NCBI GenBank assembly: GCA_025455665.1 | Contig: JALOMC010000004.1 | Span: 1-28,345 of the forward strand | From: Chitinophagaceae bacterium | GTDB taxonomy: Bacteria > Bacteroidota > Bacteroidia > Chitinophagales > Chitinophagaceae | DNA: 28,345 bases | Reading direction: 5' to 3' | Part shown: piece after piece, positions 22,491-28,345 of the stretch | How positions within the stretch are numbered: position 1 is the first letter of the stretch | How the letters are laid out: each line of letters starts with the position of its first letter | Notes under the pieces: generated by a model | Seen by the model: the letters and a program-made list of their open reading frames with translations, nothing else | Told to the model about the DNA's origin: nothing | The model's database searches: none | Made by a program: the position numbers and the translations under genes

Positions 22491-23360
22491 TTACTTGGCG
22501 GCGCCTCCGGCTTTGGCAGCTTGCAATTCGCTGATGCGCTTGGCAATTTCCTGCTTCATTTGGGGCACCTCTATTTGGTTGTAGATGGCCTGATAACAGC
22601 GAATGGCTTGCTCATTGTTCCGGGCCTGTTCATAGGCTTCGGCTAGTTTGAACATGACTTCGATGTTATCGGGTTGTGCTTTGACTACTTTCTCGAACCG
22701 CTGGGCTGCTTTGTCGAACTGACCGCTGATCATACCTCCTATACCCAGCATATACTGGGCAAATAGATTGGTACTGTCACGCTCAGCCACCTGCCGCACA
22801 CTGGTGATACCCGCCATAGGGCCACCCTCGGTGCCTGCACCGTACATTACACACCCACCGGCGCCCACCACCGATGAATCGTTGGATGGGTTCATTGCCA
22901 AAGCCTTGTCAAACAACTGTTTACCCGTATTCGCCAGCCATACCTGCTCTTGCTGATTGTGTGCGTAGGGCAGGTATGCCAAAATCGAATGGCCGGCAAA
23001 GGTGAGGCTTTTTTCGGTATTATCCAATTCTGCCAGCTGAGCCGCGTAGTGGTAGTGCAGTACCGGGTTGGGTACCGAATCTTTCCAGAAGGCAGCCAAC
23101 AGCCGGTAGCTGTCGCGTTGCTGGTTCTTTACATCGCCGCGTTTCACATCGGCAACCAGCCCGGCCAGGTACTGTTGTCGGGCAGCACTTAGCTGGCCGG
23201 TAACAGTTGTTTGCATCTTGTCAAAATCGAGCTGGGTGGCTGTGCCAGCTGGCGCAGCAGGCTTGGTAGCTGCCTTGGGGCCCACTGTAGGGCCCAAAAA
23301 ATAAAGCCCGGCTACTGCAGCCAGGGCTATCATTATCAATGCTTTTTGAGAAGTCGTCAT
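22491..23360 (-). CDS. TPR repeat protein, membrane-anchored
   Basis: A 289-residue protein. Residues 8-26 are a membrane anchor or uncleaved signal. A low-complexity linker (KAATKPAAPAGTA) follows. The rest is helical with TPR-like units, clearest at about 195-275 (FAQYMLGIGGMISGQFDKAAQRFEKVVKAQPDNIEVMFKLAEAYEQARNNEQAIRCYQAIYNQ). The gene lies 42 bases after the HU-type gene on the same strand. The order HU, TPR protein, mS38-like protein, RNase G looks familiar from Bacteroidota. The function is unknown; TPRs suggest protein binding at the membrane. Confidence 0.85.
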   Translation of the reverse strand: MTTSQKALIMIALAAVAGLYFLGPTVGPKAATKPAAPAGTATQLDFDKMQTTVTGQLSAARQQYLAGLVADVKRGDVKNQQRDSYRLLAAFWKDSVPNPVLHYHYAAQLAELDNTEKSLTFAGHSILAYLPYAHNQQEQVWLANTGKQLFDKALAMNPSNDSSVVGAGGCVMYGAGTEGGPMAGITSVRQVAERDSTNLFAQYMLGIGGMISGQFDKAAQRFEKVVKAQPDNIEVMFKLAEAYEQARNNEQAIRCYQAIYNQIEVPQMKQEIAKRISELQAAKAGGAAK

Positions 23361-23402
23361 TTCAAAATGGCCCTTTCATCGCGGGGCGCCAAAGGTAAGG
23401 CC

Positions 23403-23711
23403 TCAGGCGTCGGGCGGTGCAGCCTTGCCACTGGTTTTAGCTTTTACTTCAGCTACAAACTCTTTCGCCGGCTTAAAGGCAGGGATGAAGTGCTCCGGTA
23501 TTTCCACTGCAATATTGCGTTTGATATTGCGCCCGATTTTGGCTGCCCGCTTTTTGGTAATGAAACTGCCAAAGCCACGGATATAGATGTTTTCGCCTGC
23601 GGCCAGGCTGTCTTTCACTTCTTTAAACATGGTTTCGAGCGTTACCAATACATCCACTTTTGGAATGCCGGTTTTCTCGGCTATTTGGTTGATTAAATCA
23701 GACTTACGCAT
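23403..23711 (-). CDS. HU/IHF-family DNA-binding protein
   Basis: A 102-residue nucleoid protein that bends DNA as a dimer. MRKSDLINQIAEKTGIPKVDVLVTLETMFKEVKDSLAAGENIYIRGFGSF is the standard HU/IHF fold. The DNA-binding arm follows (KKRAAKIGRNIKRNIAVEIPEHFIPAFKPAKEF), with proline of the arm tip in the IPEH segment. The length is typical with a slightly longer C-terminal tail. The ATG at 23711 fits the family; a longer frame to 23879 overlaps the divergent mutY and is not credible. Confidence 0.96.
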   Translation of the reverse strand: MRKSDLINQIAEKTGIPKVDVLVTLETMFKEVKDSLAAGENIYIRGFGSFITKKRAAKIGRNIKRNIAVEIPEHFIPAFKPAKEFVAEVKAKTSGKAAPPDA

Positions 23712-23812
23712 ACCCTGAAATGACTTTGTTATACAAAATAAGATAGGAAAGCGTGAATTGCAATAACAATAAATACCCTTGATTTTTGTAAATATTTCAT
23801 TATCAAAGGCAA

Positions 23813-24973
23813 ATGAAGATTTTGAACGCCGGGGCCCCTCCGGCTGTTTACAGCAATATGCCCCCCTCCAAAACCACAAAAAAGCATGCCAAAACAGCGC
23901 CCGATGCCTGGTTTACCAGCCAGCTGATGGAGTGGCATGCAACCCACAACCGGCGAGAAATGCCGTGGAAGGGTGAGAAGGATCCCTACCGGATTTGGCT
24001 GAGCGAAATAATACTGCAACAAACCCGGGTAGAGCAAGGCTGGGCCTACTACCTCCGTTTTACGGAAGCCTACCCTACTGTACAACAATTGGCAGCCGCC
24101 CCCGATGAGTCGGTGTTTAAGCTGTGGGAAGGGCTGGGCTACTACAGCCGCTGCCGCAATTTGCTGGCCGCCGCCCGGCAAATTGTAGCGCAACATGGAG
24201 GTATTTTTCCAGCTGATTATCAACAGATTATCAATTTAAAGGGCGTAGGCCCCTACACCGCCGCCGCCATTGCCAGCTTTGCCTTCGGCCTGCCACATGC
24301 CGTGGTAGATGGCAATGTGATCAGGGTGCTGGCCCGCTTTTTTGGCATCGATACAGCATTTGACAGTACCGAAGGCAAAAAGCAATTTGCCCGAAAGGCC
24401 CAGCAACTGCTGCACTTGCCGGCGCCCGGCGCCTACAACCAGGCCATGATGGATTTTGGGGCCACCGTATGCACGCCCCAAAAGCCACAGTGTGGCCAAT
24501 GCCCGCTGGCTACCCACTGTGAGGCCCGCCTGCACAGCCTTACCAGCAGCCTGCCCGTAAAGGGCAAAAAACTGCTGCGCCGCGACCGGCTGCTGCTGTA
24601 CACGGTGGTAAAAAGCGAAGCAGGCCTGCTGGTGCGCCGCCGCCAGCAGCGAGATGTATGGCAGGACCTGTATGAGCTGGTATTAATAGAGCCGGAAGAC
24701 GGACAAGTACCGCCCCTGGCCGAATGGCAGGCTACCCTGCGTGCCCAACTGGCGATGCCCGGGCTGGTACTGACCAGCCTGCACGGCCCACTCAAGCAAG
24801 AGCTGACGCACCAAACCATCAGGGCGATGCTGGCCCACGGGCTGGTGGCCAAACAGCCAGCCCCGGCCGGCTACGAATGGGCCGATGAAGAACGCCTGCG
24901 GCAATTGGCTTTTCCACGGCTATTGGCCCGGTACCTGCAGCAGACCAATGGAGCACAAGCCAGCATTTTTTAG
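23813..24973 (+). CDS. mutY: A/G-specific adenine DNA glycosylase
   Basis: A base-excision repair enzyme that removes adenine mispaired with 8-oxoguanine. The 386-residue protein has catalytic Glu65 in WLSEIILQQTRVEQ, the helix-hairpin-helix LKGVGPYTAAAIASFAFG and catalytic Asp166 in VVDGNVIRV. The 4Fe-4S cysteines are 220, 227, 230 and 236 (C-x6-C-x2-C-x5-C). The C-terminal third is a NUDIX-like 8-oxoG recognition domain with LLVRRRQQRDVWQDLYELV. Length is normal. An ATG at 23858 would also give an acceptable start, and the first 15 residues show no conservation I know. It is divergent from the HU gene and begins the mutY-ssb-gldE-gldD series. Confidence 0.97.
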   Translation: MKILNAGAPPAVYSNMPPSKTTKKHAKTAPDAWFTSQLMEWHATHNRREMPWKGEKDPYRIWLSEIILQQTRVEQGWAYYLRFTEAYPTVQQLAAAPDESVFKLWEGLGYYSRCRNLLAAARQIVAQHGGIFPADYQQIINLKGVGPYTAAAIASFAFGLPHAVVDGNVIRVLARFFGIDTAFDSTEGKKQFARKAQQLLHLPAPGAYNQAMMDFGATVCTPQKPQCGQCPLATHCEARLHSLTSSLPVKGKKLLRRDRLLLYTVVKSEAGLLVRRRQQRDVWQDLYELVLIEPEDGQVPPLAEWQATLRAQLAMPGLVLTSLHGPLKQELTHQTIRAMLAHGLVAKQPAPAGYEWADEERLRQLAFPRLLARYLQQTNGAQASIF

Positions 24974-25059
24974 CAAAAAACTGATGGCGCCACCACTTTT
25001 GGCAATGATCATTTTTGGGTACCTTACCGGCAGTGTGTACCAAACCCACCGGACTGTGT

Positions 25060-25488
25060 ATGAGAGGAGTAAACAAAGTGATGCTGATAGGCAACCTGGG
25101 TAAAGACCCGGATGTACAGCTGTTGGATGGCCATATTGCTGTCGCCAAATTTCCGCTGGCCACCACCGAAACATACAAAGACAAAGGCGGCAAACTGATC
25201 AGCCAGACCGAATGGCACATGGTGGTGCTGTGGCGGGGCCTGGCCGAGCTGGCCCAGAAATACCTGCACAAGGGCAGCCTCGTGTATATAGAAGGCCGGC
25301 TAAAAACCCGCACATGGGATGATAAAGACGGTAACAAGAAATTTGCGACCGAGGTAGTGGCCGAAAACATGATTATGCTGGACAAACGGGGTGAGCCTGC
25401 CCATGGCCACACCGACCACGCCATGGATGGCTTTGCTGGCAGCGATATACCGCCGGCCGACAACAGCGACGATGACCTGATCGACTAA
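25060..25488 (+). CDS. ssb: Single-stranded DNA-binding protein
   Basis: A 142-residue OB-fold protein that coats single-stranded DNA. MRGVNKVMLIGNLGKDPDVQ, then TEWHMVVLWRGLAELAQKYLHKGSLVYIEGRLKTRTWDDKDG, are the family signatures. The C-terminal part is short and acidic. It ends SDDDLID, without the usual terminal D-D-x-P-F tip that binds partner proteins. No frameshift is obvious in the last codons. The ATG at 25060 is standard. The gene follows mutY by 86 bases and is followed by gldE. It could be an accessory SSB, with the main one elsewhere. Confidence 0.95.
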   Translation: MRGVNKVMLIGNLGKDPDVQLLDGHIAVAKFPLATTETYKDKGGKLISQTEWHMVVLWRGLAELAQKYLHKGSLVYIEGRLKTRTWDDKDGNKKFATEVVAENMIMLDKRGEPAHGHTDHAMDGFAGSDIPPADNSDDDLID

Positions 25489-25607
25489 GGGCCCCGGCGT
25501 TAAATGATCGGTAGTCGGCTGCTAATCGGCCAGCTTTTCGTTATTTGCACCAGCTAGTGGCCGCTGGTCACACCGCACCAATCAGTGTTTCACCCATACA
25601 TTACCAC

Positions 25608-26816
25608 TTGGATACCATCGAAGGATTTTTTTTCAACCCCCTTTTGCTGATTAGTACCCAAACCAGTACCGTGCTGGTACTGGTACTGATGCTCATGCTG
25701 GTGGTGTCGTTTTGCGCATCGGGCGCCGAAGTAGCTTTCTTTTCGCTCACTTACAAAGACATCAACTACCTCAAAACCAAGCAGCAGCCGGCCTATCGTC
25801 GCATCATTACCCTGTTGGAAAACCCAAAAGCCTTGCTTGGCAGTTTGCTCATTGCCAATAGTGTAGCCAACCTGGGTATCATAGCCTTGAGCAATTACCT
25901 GCTGGACCAATACCTGCAGGTGCAGCAACCCTGGCTGGCCCTGCTTATCAAGCTGGCCATTATTGCCAGTGTTATTCTGCTGGTAGCCGAAGTACTACCC
26001 AAATCATTTGCAGCACAAAACAACATACGCTTTGCCAAAGATGTAGGCTGGGTGGTGGAGGGTATTTACCTGCTATTCAACCGGCTATCGATGTGGCTGG
26101 TGGGCATGAGCGATAGCATCGAAAAGCGTTTGGGCCAGCGCAGCGCCGCCAGCAGTCTCGAAGAATTGCAGCACGCCATCGACCTCACAACCGATGAAGA
26201 AGCCTCTACGGAAGAAAAGAATATTTTGAAAGGCATCCTGAAGTTTGGCAATATCTACGTGAAACAAGTGATGAAGGCCCGGCTGGATGTGCATGGCATA
26301 CCGTACGATGCCGACTTTGATACCCTGAAAAAATTGGTAGAAGACCTGCACTACAGCCGCCTGCCGGTGTATAAAGATTCGTTGGATGAAATCAAGGGTA
26401 TCATTCACACCAAAGACCTGCTGCCCCACTTGCAAGAAGGAGCACAATTTGATTGGCACCCGCACATGCGGCCTGCCTATTTTGTGCACGAGCAAAAGCT
26501 GATCGAAGATCTGATGCAAGAGTTTCAGGCCAAGCGCATCCATTTTGCAGTGGTGGTAGATGAGTTTGGCGGCACCAGCGGCATTATTACCATGGAAGAC
26601 ATTCTGGAAGAGGTGATAGGTGATATCAAAGACGAATTTGATGAAGAAGAAACAAGCAACAAAAAGCTGGATGATCTTACCTATTTGTTTGAAGGTAAAA
26701 CCATGCTAAACGATGTATGCCGCATCATGAACCTGGCGCCCGACACCTTTGATGAAGTAAAAGGAGAAAGCGACTCACTGGCTGGCCTGCTACTGGAAGT
26801 GGCAGGGCGATTTTGA
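25608..26816 (+). CDS. gldE: Gliding motility-associated protein GldE (CNNM/CorC type), C-terminus disrupted
   Basis: An inner-membrane protein of the CNNM/HlyC/CorC family that supports gliding motility with GldD. The CNNM membrane domain (about 1-180) contains SFCASGAEVAFFSL, SLLIANSVANLGI and VAEVLPKSFAAQN. Two CBS modules follow (about 215-340) with VMKARLDVHGIP, HYSRLPVYKDSLDEIKGIIHTKDLL and FAVVVDEFGGTSGIITMEDILEEVIGDI. The frame stops at LLLEVAGRF, short of the normal C-terminal corC_HlyC subdomain; the missing tail is found in another frame up to 26889. The start is probably a TTG at 25608 (MDTIEGFFFNPLLL); no suitable ATG exists. Either the gene is damaged or the sequence has a local error. 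Confidence 0.9.
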   Translation: MDTIEGFFFNPLLLISTQTSTVLVLVLMLMLVVSFCASGAEVAFFSLTYKDINYLKTKQQPAYRRIITLLENPKALLGSLLIANSVANLGIIALSNYLLDQYLQVQQPWLALLIKLAIIASVILLVAEVLPKSFAAQNNIRFAKDVGWVVEGIYLLFNRLSMWLVGMSDSIEKRLGQRSAASSLEELQHAIDLTTDEEASTEEKNILKGILKFGNIYVKQVMKARLDVHGIPYDADFDTLKKLVEDLHYSRLPVYKDSLDEIKGIIHTKDLLPHLQEGAQFDWHPHMRPAYFVHEQKLIEDLMQEFQAKRIHFAVVVDEFGGTSGIITMEDILEEVIGDIKDEFDEEETSNKKLDDLTYLFEGKTMLNDVCRIMNLAPDTFDEVKGESDSLAGLLLEVAGRF

Positions 26817-26889
26817 CTTTACTGTGCTGGAAGTAGACAAAAACCGGATTCAGAAAATAAAGGTGAGCATTCGCCCCGGGCTGGATTGA
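26809..26889 (+). pseudogene. Out-of-frame C-terminal remnant of gldE
   Basis: In the +1 frame relative to gldE the sequence reads DFDFTVLEVDKNRIQKIKV and on to SIRPGLD, the expected last strand of a CorC_HlyC domain. It directly follows the in-frame end LLLEVAGRF. About fifteen residues that normally lie between the two are absent, so the event is a small deletion combined with a frame change. Confidence 0.75.
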
Positions 26890-26914
26890 CAAGCCCTTGT
26901 AAATGCACAACACT

Positions 26915-27496
26915 ATGAGGAAACTGACGTGGGTGGGTACCCTGCTGCTGGCAGTGGCTTGCAACTCGCCGTTTGTACCCCGCCAGCGGGCCTACTTTCA
27001 GATAGCCCTGCCCGAAAAAAAGTACACCCGCTTTGAGCCAGCGGGCTACCCCTACAGCTTTGAAGTGCCTGTGTATGCCCGTGTAGTGCAGGACAGCACC
27101 TTTTTTGACAGCAAACCCGAAAACCCCTGGTGGATTAATATCGATTTTCCGGGTATGGGTGGGCGCATTTACATCAGCTACAAAGACCTGCAGCAAAACA
27201 GCTTTGATAAGCTGGTGAACGATGCCTTTAACCTGACCTACAAGCATACCTACAAAGCCACCAGCATTGATGATTCCGTGCTGCTGACACCCCAGGGCGT
27301 AGGTGGTGTTTTTTTTAAAGTGGGCGGCAACGCAGCTACTGCTAATCAGTTTTTTCTTACGGATAGTACACGGCACTTTATCAGAGGTGCTTTGTACTTT
27401 GATGTAACGCCCAACGAAGATTCGCTGCGCCCCGTCAACGATTTTTTACTGGCAGATATGCAACATTTGATTCAAACTTTTCGCTGGAAACAATAA
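26915..27496 (+). CDS. gldD: Gliding motility lipoprotein GldD
   Basis: A 193-residue envelope lipoprotein required for gliding in flavobacteria and cytophagas. The signal MRKLTWVGTLLLAVAC ends in a lipobox cysteine. The mature part shows the family sequence YFQIALPEKKYTRFEPAGYPYSFEVPVYARV, WWINIDFPGMGGRIYISYKDL, AFNLTYKHTYKATSI, GGNAATANQFFLTDSTRHFIRGALYFDVTPNEDSLRPV and a terminal TFRWK. All are intact. The ATG at 26915 begins the signal; an ATG at 26903 adds four residues. It follows the gldE remnant by 25 bases, the usual partner order. Confidence 0.95.
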   Translation: MRKLTWVGTLLLAVACNSPFVPRQRAYFQIALPEKKYTRFEPAGYPYSFEVPVYARVVQDSTFFDSKPENPWWINIDFPGMGGRIYISYKDLQQNSFDKLVNDAFNLTYKHTYKATSIDDSVLLTPQGVGGVFFKVGGNAATANQFFLTDSTRHFIRGALYFDVTPNEDSLRPVNDFLLADMQHLIQTFRWKQ

Positions 27497-27515
27497 CGAA
27501 CTCATCTTTAGCACC

Positions 27516-28115
27516 ATGATAGCGATAGACAACAAGCTGGTAAGCGACGAACTGGTAGAAGCCCGTTTTGTATGCGACCTGGCCAAGTGCAAAGGCGGCT
27601 GCTGTGTAGATGGTGATGCCGGCGCCCCATTGGAAAAGGAAGAACTGGAAAAGATAAACGAAGTGTTTGATGCAGTAAAGCCCTACCTGACCGAGCAAGC
27701 GTTGCAAGAAATAGACCGGCAGGGGCGCTACCTGTACGACCGCAGTTTTGGCTGGGTCACGCCGGCCATCAACGGCGGCGTGTGCGTGTACGCTCTCACC
27801 GATGCCAAAGGCATTGTAAAGTGCGGTATTGAACAAGCATACAATGATGGCAAAGTGACCTGGAAAAAGCCTATCAGCTGCCACCTGTACCCGGTACGCA
27901 TCAAAAAGAGCCGCAAAAGCGACGTAGAATATGTGAACTACGAACCCCGCGAAACCCTGTGCAAACCAGCCTGCCAGCTAGGCGAAAAGTTGAAAGTACC
28001 CGTCTATCAATTTCTCAAAGAAGCACTCATCCGAAAATATGGTGAGGAGTTTTATGAAGCGCTGGATGCGGTGGCAAACGACTACTTTGAAGTGCAGAAA
28101 AGCAAGGAGAAATAG
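27516..28115 (+). CDS. DUF3109 family cysteine-rich protein
   Basis: A 199-residue cytoplasmic protein. Cysteines cluster in FVCDLAKCKGGCCVDGDAGAPL (residues about 19-31), GVCVYALTDAKGIVKCGIEQA, ISCHLYPVRI and TLCKPACQLG, which suggests a metal (zinc or Fe-S) centre. This is the DUF3109 pattern, related to the YkgJ CxxCxxCC group. The function is unknown. It starts 19 bases after gldD and likely shares the transcript. Length is normal for the family. I see no clear terminator after it. Confidence 0.93.
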   Translation: MIAIDNKLVSDELVEARFVCDLAKCKGGCCVDGDAGAPLEKEELEKINEVFDAVKPYLTEQALQEIDRQGRYLYDRSFGWVTPAINGGVCVYALTDAKGIVKCGIEQAYNDGKVTWKKPISCHLYPVRIKKSRKSDVEYVNYEPRETLCKPACQLGEKLKVPVYQFLKEALIRKYGEEFYEALDAVANDYFEVQKSKEK

Positions 28116-28150
28116 TCTCTGGCATATTTTTTCAGATTGGGAAATGATGG

Positions 28151-28215
28151 ATAAGAAATAACAGAATAAGAAATAAGAAATAAGGAATAGCAGAATAAGA
28201 AATGAAAAAGTAAGG
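28151..28215. repeat. A-rich degenerate tandem repeat
   Basis: Variants of AATAAGAAAT follow each other. CAGAATAAGAAAT occurs exactly at 28162-28174 and again at 28191-28203, 29 bases apart. No gene or hairpin is associated. Confidence 0.6.
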
Positions 28216-28253
28216 GACTCCCAAGTCAAAACGCTGGTCGCATTCCTCTACGC

Positions 28254-28345
28254 CGCTGCAAGAAAACATCTCCCGCAGATCACACTGATAATCGCAGATG
28301 AAAATCCGAAATCATCCCTCCGAAATCAGCCATTCCCTCTGTGCC
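28254..28345. repeat. Short-repeat intergenic DNA (CGCAGAT / CCGAAATCA)
   Basis: CGCAGAT occurs at 28274-28280 and 28293-28299, and CCGAAATCA at 28306-28314 and 28320-28328. Similar CGCAGAT-rich strings are, as I recall, spread in intergenic regions of environmental Bacteroidota. The stretch runs off the window and holds no gene I can see. Confidence 0.4.

Noticed and set aside
1..28345. tRNA, rRNA, CRISPR array, insertion sequence or prophage genes
   Set aside because: I looked for T-loop motifs, regular spaced repeats, transposase or integrase motifs and phage structural genes and found none.

Overview
The window looks like chromosome from a Bacteroidota bacterium, most likely of the Chitinophagaceae or a close relative. 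Supporting signs are the gliding-motility pair gldE-gldD beside mutY and ssb, a DUF2911 lipoprotein, DUF3109 and DUF3817 proteins, a 31-residue AURKAIP1/COX24-type protein near an RNase G gene, TAnnTTTG-like promoter boxes and few Shine-Dalgarno sequences. No phage, insertion sequence, CRISPR array, tRNA or rRNA was found. The family assignment is inference; the phylum is well supported.

Layout. 1-4910 (minus): the end of a late lipid A-type acyltransferase (runs off the window), nadB, a NarL-type response regulator, its histidine kinase and a membrane protein in overlapping frames, and a small hypothetical protein. 4960-5320: a palindrome with a degenerate second copy, then a gene-free stretch that ends in a strong plus-strand terminator and may encode a structured RNA. 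5346-9034: an inorganic-carbon module with a SulP-type anion transporter, a beta-carbonic anhydrase and a convergent SbtA-type sodium/bicarbonate permease. The two promoter regions at its outer ends carry an almost identical 17-bp palindromic site. 9044-11971 (minus): an enoyl-CoA hydratase and paaZ (phenylacetate ring opening), with a palindrome over the paaZ promoter. 12061-14240: a membrane protein that resembles the membrane half of an LTA-synthase-like sulfatase, msrB and adk.

14270-18993 (minus): a periplasmic and metal-linked block. In transcription order it holds a CxGKC small membrane protein, a 40-residue membrane protein, an MbnP-like lipoprotein, an MbnH-like di-haem c-type protein, a beta-barrel protein with a CxxCxC start, a DUF2911 lipoprotein and a helical periplasmic protein. 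MbnP/MbnH are known from methanobactin clusters, where MbnH oxidises a tryptophan of MbnP to kynurenine and so makes a copper site. No methanobactin synthesis genes are visible here, so this is probably a stand-alone copper-handling system.

19076-28115: a class 3 lipase-like secreted protein, a DUF3817 protein, RNase G, the 31-residue basic protein, a TPR protein and an HU/IHF-type protein. Divergent from these runs mutY-ssb-gldE-gldD-DUF3109. gldE has lost its normal end: the frame stops at 26816, while the conserved tail continues in another frame to 26889. The last 230 bases are A-rich and repetitive non-coding DNA.
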